From Bathymodiolus brooksi (taxonomy: Eukaryota; Mollusca; Bivalvia; Mytilida; Modiolidae), in assembly GCA_963680875.1 (NCBI GenBank), contig OY804584.1:93680031-93744030 (forward strand): a stretch of DNA of 64,000 nucleotides, written 5' to 3'. Positions 42,460-56,789 of the stretch are shown here, piece by piece; within the stretch, counting starts at the first letter, position 1; each line of letters opens with the position of its first letter. The notes below the pieces were generated by a model. That model ran no database searches. It was not told the origin of the DNA and saw only the letters and a list, made by a program, of their open reading frames with translations. Both the position numbers and the translations under genes were made by a program.

Positions 42460-42565
42460 AAGTAATGGTCGGTGGTTTTATCCTGGTCCTCATGTTTCCT
42501 CCACCAGTAAATCTGACCTCCACGATATAACTGACATGTTGTCTAACGTGGCGTTAAATACCATA
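42460..42565 (+). mobile_element. SINE 3' fragment
   Basis: Contains taatggtcggtggttttatc, cctccaccagtaaatctgac and cgtggcgttaaataccatag, a diverged version of the SINE body and 3' end at 41,160-41,260. Head and simple-repeat tail are not seen. Confidence 0.6.
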
Positions 42566-43178
42566 GGCTTAACTCTATCACTGAAACCAGGAACTAGTGT
42601 ATGCAATATAAAATACGACTACTTTCCCAGTCACGGTTTTCAATACATTTTTAATATCTATCAGTAAATCGAATGTCATTTTAACTGATTGAATACATTT
42701 TTTAATCATAATGAAAACATTCAATAAAATTAAAAAATTAAAAGATCCACTTCTACTTTTACCAAATACAGACGGCCTTCAATAATTTGTACAAGTTGTA
42801 GATTATGAATTGGTTGCACGTACATGGTAATCTATTAATCTTAATTATTTAAACCGATGTCAAGTTTTTCGAAATGACAAAGCAAATGTCATACACACAA
42901 ATTATACAAAGTCAGAAGGAATGCCAACAGAATGTATTCTCTCTTGATCACGTTTACATTGGATTAGCTCTTAATAATTTTACCGTTTGAGGCAAAATGG
43001 GTTGTCATTAAATGGCTTTAATATCGCAAAATAATTCTTAAGCAGTGTATATACATAAGTAATATTTATATACTAGGAAGATACAATGTTAACGAGAATT
43101 GTTTCTGACTGGTTAATAAATCTTATGGTTTCCTATTAAGCGAAAGATGTTTACATATTTTCTTCGGAAACCATGGGA
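42566..43178. other. Intergenic, nothing recognised
   Basis: AT-rich sequence without open frames of note, tandem repeats or recognisable mobile-element parts. It separates the dispersed repeats from array 2. Confidence 0.5.
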
Positions 43179-43214
43179 AACAAATGTTAGAGAAAAACCG
43201 AAGAGTCAATCACG
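43179..43214 (+). mobile_element. Junction: edge of the dispersed element feeding into array 2
   Basis: The string aaacaaatgttagagaaaaa, then ccgaagagtcaatca, is the reverse complement of the start of the 59-bp unit. It breaks off (the agaatggacaatccag part is missing) and runs straight into gtgacactggcaataatag, the first 52-bp unit. So the edge of array 2 preserves part of the same element that holds the 59-bp unit. Confidence 0.75.
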
Positions 43215-44199
43215 TGACACTGGCAATAATAGACTCAAGATACAGAGTGAAGACAAACAAAACAAGGAACACTGGCAATAATAGACTCAAGATACAGAGT
43301 TAAGACAAACAAAACAAGGAACACTGGCAATAATAGACTCAAGATACAGTGAAGACAAACAAAACAAGGAACACTGGCAATAGTAAGCTCAAGATACAGA
43401 GTGAAGACAAACAAAACAAGGAACACTGGCAATAGTGGACTCAAGATACAGTGAAGACAAACAAAACAAGGAACACTGGCAATAGTAGGCTCAAGATACA
43501 GTGAAGACAAACAAAACAAGGAACACTGGCAATAGTAGAATCAAGATACAGAGTGAAGACAAACAAAACAAGGAACACTGGCAATAATAGACTCAAGATA
43601 CAGAGTGAAGACAAACAAAACAAGGGACACTGGCAATAGTAGAATCAAGATACAGAGTGAAGACAAACAAAACAAGGAACACTGGCAATAGTGGACTCAG
43701 GATACAGTGAAGACAAACAAAACAAGGAACACTGGCAATAGTAGACTCAAGATACAGTGAAGACAAACAAAACAAGGAACACTGGCAATAGTAGACTCAA
43801 GATACAGAGTGAAGACAAACAAAACAAGGGACACTGGCAATAGTAGGATCAAGATACAGAGTGAAGACAAAAAAAACAAGGAACACTGGCAATAATAGAC
43901 TCAAGATACAGAGTGAAGACAAACAAAACAAGGAACATTGGCAATAGTAGGCTCAAGATACAGTGAAGACAAACAAAACAAGGAACACTGGCAATAGTAG
44001 ACTCAAGATACAGAGTGAAGACAAACAAAACAAGGGACACTGGCAATAGTAGGATCAAGATACAGAGTGAAGACAAACAAAACAAGGAACACTGGCAATA
44101 GTGGACTCAAGATACAGTGAAGACAAACAAAACAAGGAACACTGGCAATAGTAGACTCAAGATACAGTGAAGACAAACAAAACAAGGAACACTGGCAAT

Positions 44200-47100
44200 A
44201 GTAGACTCAAGATACAGAGTGAAGACAAACAAAACAAGGGACACTGGCAATAATAGACTCAAGATACAGAGTGAAGACAAACAAAACAAGGGACACTGGC
44301 AATAATAGACTCAAGATACAGTGAGGACAAACAAAACAAGGAACACAGGCAATAGTAGGCTCAAGATACAGAGTGAAGACAAACAAAACAAGGGACACTG
44401 GCAATAGTAGGATCAAGATACAGAGTGAAGACAAACAAAACAAGGAACACTGGCAATAATAGACTCAAGATACAGAGTGAAGACAAACAAAAAAAGGGAC
44501 ACTGGCAATAATAGACTCAAGATACAGAGTGAAGACAAACAAAACAAGGGACACTGGCAATAGTAGACTCAAGATACAGAGTGAAGACAAACAAAACAAG
44601 GAACACTGGCAATAATAGACTCAAGATACAGAGTGAAGACAAACAAAACAAGGAACACTGGCAATAGTAGACTCAAGATAGAGTGAAGACAAACAAAACA
44701 AGGAACACTGGCAATAGTAGACTCAAGATACAGAGTGAAGACAAACAAAACAAGGAACACTGGCAATAATAGACTCAAGATACAGAGTGAAGACAAACAA
44801 AACAAGGAACACTGGCAATACTAGACTCAAGATACAGAGTGAAGACAAACAAAACAAGGAACACTGGCAATAATAGACTCAAGATACAGAGTGAAGACAA
44901 ACAAAACAAGGACCACTGGCAATAGTAGACTCAAGATACAGTGAAGACAAACAAAACAAGGAACACTGGCAATAGTAGACTCAAGATACAGAGTGAAGAC
45001 AAACAAAACAAGGAACACTGGCATTAATAGACTCAAGATACAGAGTGAAGACAAACAAAACAAGGAACACTGGCAATAATAGACTCAAGATACAGAGTGA
45101 AGACAAACAAAACAAGGAACACTGGCAATAGTAGACTCAAGATACAGTGAAGACAAACAAAACAAGGAACACTGGCAATAGTAGACTCAAGATACAGAGT
45201 GAATACAAACAAAACAAGGAACACTGGCAATAATAGACTCAAGATACAGAGTGAAGACAAAAAAAACAAGGAACACTGGCAATAATAGACTCAAGATACA
45301 GAGTGAAGACAAACAAAACAAGGAACACTGGCAATAGTAGACTCAAGATACATTGAAGACAAACAAAACAAGGAACACTGGCAATAGTAGACTCAAGATA
45401 CAGAGTGAAGACAAACAAAACAAGGAACACTGGCAATAATAGACTCAAGATACAGAGTGAAGACAAACAAAACAAGGAACACTGGCAATAATAGACTCAA
45501 GATACAGAGTGAAGACAAACAAAACAAGGAACACTGGCAATAGTAGACTCAAGATACAGTGAAGAAAAACAAAACAAGGAACACTGGCAATAATAGACTC
45601 AAGATACAGAGTGAAGACAAACAAAACAAGGAACACTGGCAATAATAAACTCAAGATACAGAGTGAAGACAAACAAAACAAGGAACACTGGCAATAGTAG
45701 ACTCAAGATACAGTGAAGACAAACAAAACAAGGAACACTGGCAATAGTAGACTCAAGATACAGACTGAAGAAAAACAAAAGAAGGAACACTGGCAATAGT
45801 AGACTCAAGATACAGAGTGAAGACAAACAAAACAAGGAACACTGGCAATAGTAGAGTCAAGATACAGTGAAGACAAACAAAACAAGGGACACTGGCAATA
45901 GTAGGCTCAAGATACAGAGTGAAGACAAACAAAACAAGGGACACTGGCTATAATAGACTCAAGATACAGAGTGAAGACAAACAAAACAAGGAACACTGGC
46001 AATAGTAGACTCAAGATACAGTGAAGACAAACAAAACAAGGAACACTGGCAATAGTAGACTCAAGATACAGAGTGAAGACAAACAAAACAAGCGACACTG
46101 GCAATAGTAGGATCAAGATACAGAGTGAAGACAAAAAAAACAAGGAACACTGGCAATAATAGACTCAAGATACAGAGTGAAGACAAACAAAACAAGGGAC
46201 ACTGGCAATAATAGACTCAAGATACAGAGTGAAGACAAACAAAACAAGGAACACTGGCAATAACAGACTCAAGATACAGAGTGAAGACAAACAAAACAAG
46301 GAACACTGGCAATAATAGACTCAAGATACAGAGTGAAGACAAACAAAACAAGGAACACAGGCAATAGTAGGCTCAAGATACAGAGTGAAGACAAACAAAA
46401 CAAGGGACACTGGCAATAGTAGGATTAAGATACAGAGTGAAGACAAACAAAACAAGGAACACTGGCAATAATAGACTCAAGATACAGAGTGAAGACAAAC
46501 AAAACAAGGGACACTGGCAATAATAGACTCAAGATACAGAGTGAAGACAAACAAAACAAGGGACACTGGCAATAGTAGACTCAAGATACAGAGTGGAGAC
46601 AAACAAAACAAGGAACACTGGCAATAATAGACTCAAGATACAGAGTGAAGACAAACAAAACAAGGAACACTGGCAATAGTAGACTCAAGATACAGAGTGA
46701 AGACAAACAAAACAAGGGACACTGGCAATAATAGACTCAAGATACAGAGTGAAGACAAACAAAACAAGGGACACTGGCAATAATAGACTCAAGATACAGT
46801 GAGGACAAACAAAACAAGGAACACAGGCAATAGTAGGCTCAAGATACAGAGTGAAGACAAACAAAACAAGGGACACTGGCAATAGTAGGATCAAGATACA
46901 GAGTGAAGACAAACAAAACAAGGAACACTGGCAATAATAGACTCAAGATACAGAGTGAAGACAAACAAAAAAAGGGACACTGGCAATAATAGACTCAAGA
47001 TACAGAGTGAAGACAAACAAAACAAGGGACACTGGCAATAGTAGACTCAAGATACAGAGTGAAGACAAACAAAACAAGGAACACTGGCAATAATAGACTC

Positions 47101-49060
47101 AAGATACAGAGTGAAGACAAACAAAACAAGGAACACTGGCAATAGTAGACTCAAGATAGAGTGAAGACAAACAAAACAAGGAACACTGGCAATAGTAGAC
47201 TCAAGATACAGAGTGAAGACAAACAAAACAAGGAACACTGGCAATAATAGACTCAAGATACAGAGTGAAGACAAACAAAACAAGGAACACTGGCAATACT
47301 AGACTCAAGATACAGAGTGAAGACAAACAAAACAAGGAACACTGGCAATAATAGACTCAAGATACAGAGTGAAGACAAACAAAACAAGGACCACTGGCAA
47401 TAGTAGACTCAAGAAACAGTGAAGACAAACAAAACAAGGAACACTGGCAATAGTAGACTCAAGATACAGAGTGAAGACAAACAAAACAAGGAACACTGGC
47501 ATTAATAGACTCAAGATACAGAGTGAAGACAAACAAAACAAGGAACACTGGCAATAATAGACTCAAGATACAGAGTGAAGACAAACAAAACAAGGAACAC
47601 TGGCAATAGTAGACTCAAGATACAGTGAAGACAAACAAAACAAGGAACACTGGCAATAGTAGACTCAAGATACAGAGTGAATACAAACAAAACAAGGAAC
47701 ACTGGCAATAATAGACTCAAGATACAGAGTGAAGACAAACAAAACAAGGAACACTGGCAATAATAGACTCAAGATACAGAGTGAAGACAAACAAAACAAG
47801 GAACACTGGCAATAGTAGACTCAAGATACATTGAAGACAAACAAAACAAGGAACACTGGCAATAGTAGACTCAAGATACAGAGTGAAGACAAACAAAACA
47901 AGGAACACTGGCAATAATAGACTCAAGATACAGAGTGAAGACAAACAAAACAAGGAACACTGGCAATAATAGACTCAAGATACAGAGTGAAGACAAACAA
48001 AACAAGGAACACTGGCAATAGTAGACTCAAGATACAGTGAAGAAAAACAAAACAAGGAACACTGGCAATAATAGACTCAAGATACAGAGTGAAGACAAAC
48101 AAAACAAGGAACACTGGCAATAATAAACTCAAGATACAGAGTGAAGACAAACAAAACAAGGAACACTGGCAATAGTAGACTCAAGATACAGTGAAGACAA
48201 ACAAAACAAGGAACACTGGCAATAGTAGACTCAAGATACAGACTGAAGAAAAACAAAAGAAGGAACACTGGCAATAGTAGACTCAAGATACAGAGTGAAG
48301 ACAAACAAAACAAGGAACACTGGCAATAGTAGAGTCAAGATACAGTGAAGACAAACAAAACAAGGGACACTGGCAATAGTAGGCTCAAGATACAGAGTGA
48401 AGACAAACAAAACAAGGGACACTGGCTATAATAGACTCAAGATACAGAGTGAAGACAAACAAAACAAGGAACACTGGCAATAGTAGACTCAAGATACAGT
48501 GAAGACAAACAAAACAAGGAACACTGGCAATAGTAGACTCAAGATACAGAGTGAAGACAAACAAAACAAGGGACACTGGCAATAGTAGGATCAAGATACA
48601 GAGTGAAGACAAAAAAAACAAGGAACACTGGCAATAATAGACTCAAGATACAGAGTGAAGACAAACAAAACAAGGGACACTGGCAATAATAGACTCAAGA
48701 TACAGAGTGAAGACAAACAAAACAAGGAACACTGGCAATAGTAGGCTCAAGATACAGAGTGAAGACAAACAAAACAAGGGACACTGGCAATAGTAGGATT
48801 AAGATACAGAGTGAAGACAAACAAAACAAGGAACACTGGCAATAATAGACTCAAGATACAGAGTGAAGACAAACAAAACAAGGGACACTGGCAATAATAG
48901 ACTCAAGATACAGAGTGAAGACAAACAAAACAAGGGACACTGGCAATAGTAGACTCAAGATACAGAGTGGAGACAAACAAAACAAGGAACACTGGCAATA
49001 ATAGACTCAAGATACAGAGTGAAGACAAACAAAACAAGGAACACTGGCAATAGTAGACTC
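44200..49060. repeat. Higher-order repeat in array 2, period 2,478 bp
   Basis: Two adjacent copies, about 44,200-46,680 and 46,680-49,060. The rare gtgaggac variant occurs at 44,320 and 46,798, and the order of 50- and 52-bp units and base variants repeats at 2,478 bp over nine successive blocks. Near the end of the second copy two units (104 bp) are missing relative to the first. Borders are approximate. Confidence 0.85.
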
Positions 49061-50404
49061 AAGATAGAGTGAAGACAAACAAAACAAGGAACACTGGCAA
49101 TAGTAGACTCAAGATACAGAGTGAAGACAAACAAAACAAGGAACACTGGCAATAGTAGGATCAAGATACAGAGTGAAGACAAACAAAACAAGGAACACTG
49201 GCAATAATAGACTCAAGATACAGAGTGAAGACAAACAAAAAAAGGGACACTGGCAATAATAGACTCAAGATACAGAGTGAAGACAAACAAAACAAGGGAC
49301 ACTGGCAATAGTAGACTCAAGATACAGAGTGAAGACAAACAAAACAAGGAACACTGGCAATAATAAACTCAAGATACAGAGTGAAGACAAACAAAACAAG
49401 GGACACTGGCAATAATAGACTCAAGATACAGAGTGAAGACAAACAAAACAAGGGACACTGGCAATAGTAGACTCAAGATACAGAGTGAAGACAAACAAAA
49501 AAAGGGACACTGGCAATAATAGACTCAAGATACAGAGTGAAGACAAACAAAACAAGGGACACTGGCAATAGTAGACTCAAGATACAGAGTGAAGACAAAC
49601 AAAACAAGGAACACTGGCAATAATAAACTCAAGATACAGAGTGAAGACAAACAAAACAAGGGACACTGGCAATAATAGACTCAAGATACAGAGTGAAGAC
49701 AAACAAAACAAGGAACACTGGCAATAATAAACTCAAGATACAGAGTGAAGACAAACAAAACAAGGAACACTGGCAATAGTAGACTCAAGATAGAGTGAAG
49801 ACAAACAAAACAAGGAACACAGGCAATAGTAGGCTCAAGATACAGAGTGAAGACAAACAAAACAAGGGACACTGGCAATAGTAGGATTAAGATACAGAGT
49901 GAAGACAAACAAAACAAGGAACACTGGCAATAATAGACTCAAGATACAGAGTGAAGACAAACAAAACAAGGGACACTGGCAATAATAGACTCAAGATACA
50001 GAGTGAAGACAAACAAAACAAGGGACACTGGCAATAGTAGACTCAAGATACAGAGTGGAGACAAACAAAACAAGGAACACTGGCAATAATAGACTCAAGA
50101 TACAGAGTGAAGACAAACAAAACAAGGAACACTGGCAATAGTAGACTCAAGATAGAGTGAAGACAAACAAAACAAGGAACACTGGCAATAGTAGACTCAA
50201 GATACAGAGTGAAGACAAACAAAACAAGGAACACTGGCAATAGTAGGATCAAGATACAGAGTGAAGACAAACAAAACAAGGAACACTGGCAATAATAGAC
50301 TCAAGATACAGAGTGAAGACAAACAAAAAAAGGGACACTGGCAATAATAGACTCAAGATACAGAGTGAAGACAAACAAAACAAGGGACACTGGCAATAGT
50401 AGAC

Positions 50405-53400
50405 TCAAGATACAGAGTGAAGACAAACAAAACAAGGAACACTGGCAATAATAAACTCAAGATACAGAGTGAAGACAAACAAAACAAGGAACACTGGCAA
50501 TAGTAGACTCAAGATAGAGTGAAGACAAACAAAACAAGGAACACTGGCAATAGTAGACTCAAGATACAGAGTGAAGACAAACAAAACAAGGAACACTGGC
50601 AATAATAGACTCAAGATACAGAGTGAAGACAAACAAAACAAGGAACACTGGCAATACTAGACTCAAGATACAGAGTGAAGACAAACAAAACAAGGAACAC
50701 TGGCAATAATAGACTCAAGATACAGAGTGAAGACAAACAAAACAAGGAACACTGGCAATACTAGACTCAAGATACAGAGTGAAGACAAACAAAACAAGGA
50801 ACACTGGCAATAATAGACTCAAGATACAGAGTGAAGACAAACAAAACAAGGACCACTGGCAATAGTAGACTCAAGATACAGTGAAGACAAACAAAACAAG
50901 GAACACTGGCAATAGTAGACTCAAGATACAGAGTGAAGACAAACAAAACAAGGAACACTGGCAATAATAGACTCAAGATACAGAGTGAAGACAAACAAAA
51001 CAAGGAGTACTGGCAATAATAGACTCAAGATACAGAGTGAAGACAAACAAAACAAGGAACACTGGCAATAGTAGACTCAAGATACAGTGAAGACAAACAA
51101 AACAAGGAACACTGGCAATAGTAGACTCAAGATACAGAGTGAAGACAAACAAAACAAGGAACACTGGCAATAATAGACTCAAGATACAGAGTGAAGACAA
51201 ACAAAACAAGGAACACTGGCAATAATAGACTCAAGATACAGAGTGAAGACAAACAAAAGAAGGAACACTGGCAATAGTAGACTCAAGATACAGTGAAGAA
51301 AAACAAAACAAGGAACACTGGCAATAATAGACTCAAGATACAGAGTGAAGACAAACAAAACAAGGAACACTGGCAATAATAAACTCAAGATACAGAGTGA
51401 AGACAAACAAAACAAGGAACACTGGCAATAGTAGACTCAAGATACAGTGAAGACAAACAAAACAAGGAACACTGGCAATAGTAGACTCAAGATACAGAGT
51501 GAAGACAAACAAAAGAAGGAACACTGGCAATAGTAGACTCAAGATACAGAGTGAAGACAAACAAAACAAGGAACACTGGAAATAGTAGACTCAAGATACA
51601 GTGAAGACAAACAAAACAAGGGACACTGGCAATAGTAAGCTCAAGATACAGAGTGAAGACAACCAAAACAAGGGACACTGGCTATAATAGACTCAAGATA
51701 CAGAGTGAAGACAAACAAAACAAGGAACACTGGCAATAGTAGACTCAAGATACAGTGAAGACAAACAAAACAAGGGACACTGGCAATAGTAGGCTCATGA
51801 TACAGAGTGAAAACAAACAAAACAAGGAACACCGGCAATAGTAGACTCAAGATACAGAGTGAAGACAAACAAAACAAGGGACACTGGCAATAGTAGGCTC
51901 ATGATACAGAGTGAAAACAAACAAAACAAGGAACACCGGCAATAGTAGGCTCAAGATACAGAGTGAAGACAAACAAAACAAGGGACACTAGCAATAGTAG
52001 AATCAAAATACAGAGTGAAGACAAACAAAACAAGGGACACTGGCAATAGTAAGCTCAAGATACAGAGTGAAGATAAACAAAACAAGGAACTCCGGCAATA
52101 GTAGGATCAAGATACAGAGTGAAGACAAACAAAACAAGGAACACTGGCAATAGTAAGCTCAAGATACAGAGTGAAGACAAACAAAACAAGGGACACTGGC
52201 AATAGTAGGCTCAAGATACAGAGTGAAGACAAACAAAACAAGGGACACTGGCAATAGTAGACTCAAGATAGAGTGAAGACAAACAAAACAAGGAACACTG
52301 GCAATAGTGGACTCAGGATACAGTGAAGACAAACAAAACAAGGAACACTGGCAATAGTAGACTCAAGATACAGTGAAGACAAACAAAACAAGGAACACTG
52401 GCAATAGTAGACTCAAGATACAGAGTGAAGACAAACAAAACAAGGGACACTGGCAATAGTAGGATCAAGATACAGAGTGAAGACAAAAAAAACAAGGAAC
52501 ACTGGCAATAATAGACTCAAGATACAGAGTGAAGACAAACAAAACAAGGAACATTGGCAATAGTAGGCTCAAGATACAGTGAAGACAAACAAAACAAGGA
52601 ACACTGGCAATAGTAGACTCAAGATACAGAGTGAAGACAAACAAAACAAGGGACACTGGCAATAGTAGGATCAAGATACAGAGTGAAGACAAACAAAACA
52701 AGGAACACTGGCAATAGTGGACTCAAGATACAGTGAAGACAAACAAAACAAGGAACACTGGCAATAGTAGACTCAAGATACAGTGAAGACAAACAAAACA
52801 AGGAACACTGGCAATAGTAGACTCAAGATACAGAGTGAAGACAAACAAAACAAGGGACACTGGCAATAATAGACTCAAGATACAGAGTGAAGACAAACAA
52901 AACAAGGAACACTGGCAATAACAGACTCAAGATACAGAGTGAAGACAAACAAAACAAGGAACACTGGCAATAGTAGACTCAAGATACAGTGAAGACAAAC
53001 AAAACAAGGAACACAGGCAATAGTAGGTTCAAGATACAGAGTGAAGACAAACAAAACAAGGGACACTGGCAATAGTAGGATCAAGATACAGAGTGAAGAC
53101 AAACAAAACAAGGAACACTGGCAATAATAGACTCAAGATACAGAGTGAAGACAAACAAAAAAAGGGACACTGGCAATAATAGACTCAAGATACAGAGTGA
53201 AGACAAACAAAACAAGGGACACTGGCAATAGTAGACTCAAGATACAGAGTGAAGACAAACAAAACAAGGAACACTGGCAATAATAAACTCAAGATACAGA
53301 GTGAAGACAAACAAAACAAGGAACACTGGCAATAGTAGACTCAAGATAGAGTGAAGACAAACAAAACAAGGAACACTGGCAATAGTAGACTCAAGATACA

Positions 53401-56330
53401 GAGTGAAGACAAACAAAACAAGGAACACTGGCAATAATAGACTCAAGATACAGAGTGAAGACAAACAAAACAAGGAACACTGGCAATACTAGACTCAAGA
53501 TACAGAGTGAAGACAAACAAAACAAGGAACACTGGCAATAATAGACTCAAGATACAGAGTGAAGACAAACAAAACAAGGAACACTGGCAATACTAGACTC
53601 AAGATACAGAGTGAAGACAAACAAAACAAGGAACACTGGCAATAATAGACTCAAGATACAGAGTGAAGACAAACAAAACAAGGACCACTGGCAATAGTAG
53701 ACTCAAGATACAGTGAAGACAAACAAAACAAGGAACACTGGCAATAGTAGACTCAAGATACAGAGTGAAGACAAACAAAACAAGGAACACTGGCAATAAT
53801 AGACTCAAGATACAGAGTGAAGACAAACAAAACAAGGAGTACTGGCAATAATAGACTCAAGATACAGAGTGAAGACAAACAAAACAAGGAACACTGGCAA
53901 TAGTAGACTCAAGATACAGTGAAGACAAACAAAACAAGGAACACTGGCAATAGTAGACTCAAGATACAGAGTGAAGACAAACAAAACAAGGAACACTGGC
54001 AATAATAGACTCAAGATACAGAGTGAAGACAAACAAAACAAGGAACACTGGCAATAATAGACTCAAGATACAGAGTGAAGACAAACAAAAGAAGGAACAC
54101 TGGCAATAGTAGACTCAAGATACAGTGAAGAAAAACAAAACAAGGAACACTGGCAATAATAGACTCAAGATACAGAGTGAAGACAAACAAAACAAGGAAC
54201 ACTGGCAATAATAAACTCAAGATACAGAGTGAAGACAAACAAAACAAGGAACACTGGCAATAGTAGACTCAAGATACAGTGAAGACAAACAAAACAAGGA
54301 ACACTGGCAATAGTAGACTCAAGATACAGAGTGAAGACAAACAAAAGAAGGAACACTGGCAATAGTAGACTCAAGATACAGAGTGAAGACAAACAAAACA
54401 AGGAACACTGGAAATAGTAGACTCAAGATACAGTGAAGACAAACAAAACAAGGGACACTGGCAATAGTAAGCTCAAGATACAGAGTGAAGACAACCAAAA
54501 CAAGGGACACTGGCTATAATAGACTCAAGATACAGAGTGAAGACAAACAAAACAAGGAACACTGGCAATAGTAGACTCAAGATACAGTGAAGACAAACAA
54601 AACAAGGGACACTGGCAATAGTAGGCTCATGATACAGAGTGAAAACAAACAAAACAAGGAACACCGGCAATAGTAGACTCAAGATACAGAGTGAAGACAA
54701 ACAAAACAAGGGACACTGGCAATAGTAGGCTCATGATACAGAGTGAAAACAAACAAAACAAGGAACACCGGCAATAGTAGGCTCAAGATACAGAGTGAAG
54801 ACAAACAAAACAAGGGACACTAGCAATAGTAGAATCAAAATACAGAGTGAAGACAAACAAAACAAGGGACACTGGCAATAGTAAGCTCAAGATACAGAGT
54901 GAAGATAAACAAAACAAGGAACTCCGGCAATAGTAGGATCAAGATACAGAGTGAAGACAAACAAAACAAGGAACACTGGCAATAGTAAGCTCAAGATACA
55001 GAGTGAAGACAAACAAAACAAGGGACACTGGCAATAGTAGGCTCAAGATACAGAGTGAAGACAAACAAAACAAGGGACACTGGCAATAGTAGACTCAAGA
55101 TAGAGTGAAGAGAAACAAAACAAGGAACACTGGCAATAGTGGACTCAGGATACAGTGAAGACAAACAAAACAAGGAACACTGGCAATAGTAGACTCAAGA
55201 TACAGTGAAGACAAACAAAACAAGGAACACTGGCAATAGTAGACTCAAGATACAGAGTGAAGACAAACAAAGCAAGGGACACTGGCAATAGTAGGATCAA
55301 GATACAGAGTGAAGACAAAAAAAACAAGGAACACTGGCAATAATAGACTCAAGATACAGAGTGAAGACAAACAAAACAAGGAACATTGGCAATAGTAGGC
55401 TCAAGATACAGTGAAGACAAACAAAACAAGGAACACTGGCAATAGTAGACTCAAGATACAGAGTGAAGACAAACAAAACAAGGGACACTGGCAATAGTAG
55501 GATCAAGATACAGAGTGAAGACAAACAAAACAAGGAACACTGGCAATAGTGGACTCAAGATACAGTGAAGACAAACAAAACAAGGAACACTGGCAATAGT
55601 AGACTCAAGATACAGTGAAGACAAACAAAACAAGGAACACTGGCAATAGTAGACTCAAGATACAGAGTGAAGACAAACAAAACAAGGGACACTGGCAATA
55701 ATAGACTCAAGATACAGAGTGAAGACAAACAAAACAAGGAACACTGGCAATAACAGACTCAAGATACAGAGTGAAGACAAACAAAACAAGGAACACTGGC
55801 AATAGTAGACTCAAGATACAGTGACGACAAACAAAACAAGGAACACAGGCAATAGTAGGCTCAAGATACAGAGTGAAGACAAACAAAACAAGGGACACTG
55901 GCAATAGTAGGATCAAGATACAGAGTGAAGACAAACAAAACAAGGAACACTGGCAATAATAGACTCAAGATACAGAGTGAAGACAAACAAAAAAAGGGAC
56001 ACTGGCAATAATAGACTCAAGATACAGAGTGAAGACAAACAAAACAAGGGACACTGGCAATAGTAGACTCAAGATACAGAGTGAAGACAAACAAAACAAG
56101 GAACACTGGCAATAATAAACTCAAGATACAGAGTGAAGACAAACAAAACAAGGAACACTGGCAATAGTAGACTCAAGATAGAGTGAAGACAAACAAAACA
56201 AGGAACACTGGCAATAGTAGACTCAAGATACAGAGAGAAGACAAACAAAACAAGGAACACTGGCAATAATAGACTCAAGATACAGAGTGAAGACAAACAA
56301 AACAAGGAACACTGGCAATACTAGACTCAA
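50405..56330. repeat. Higher-order repeat in array 2, period 2,832 bp
   Basis: Two adjacent copies, about 50,405-53,236 and 53,237-56,068, with the start of a third from 56,069 that is 104 bp shorter early on. Markers include aactccggcaatag at 52,089 and 54,921, and the gtgaaaacaaac / accggcaatag pair near 51,800 and 54,640. Part of this block (about 52,300-53,000) also matches 43,690-44,390 at an offset of 8,616 bp. Confidence 0.85.
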
Positions 56331-56789
56331 GATACAGAGTGAAGACAAACAAAACAAGGAACACTGGCAATAATAGACTCAAGATACAGAGTGAAGACAA
56401 ACAAAACAAGGACCACTGGCAATGGTAGACTCAAGATACAGTGAAGACAAACAAAACAAGGAACACTGGCAATAGTAGACTCAAGATACAGAGTGAAGAC
56501 AAACAAAACAAGGAACACTGGCAATAATAGACTCAAGATACAGAGTGAAGACAAACAAAACAAGGAACACTGGCAATAATAGACTCAAGATACAGAGTGA
56601 AGACAAACAAAACAAGGAACACTGGCAATAGTAGACTCAAGATACAGTGAAGACAAACAAAACAAGGAACACTGGCAATAGTAGACTCAAGATACAGAGT
56701 GAAGACAAACAAAACAAGGAACACTGGCAATAATAGACTCAAGATACAGAGTGAAGACAAACAAAACAAGGAACACTGGCAATAATAGA

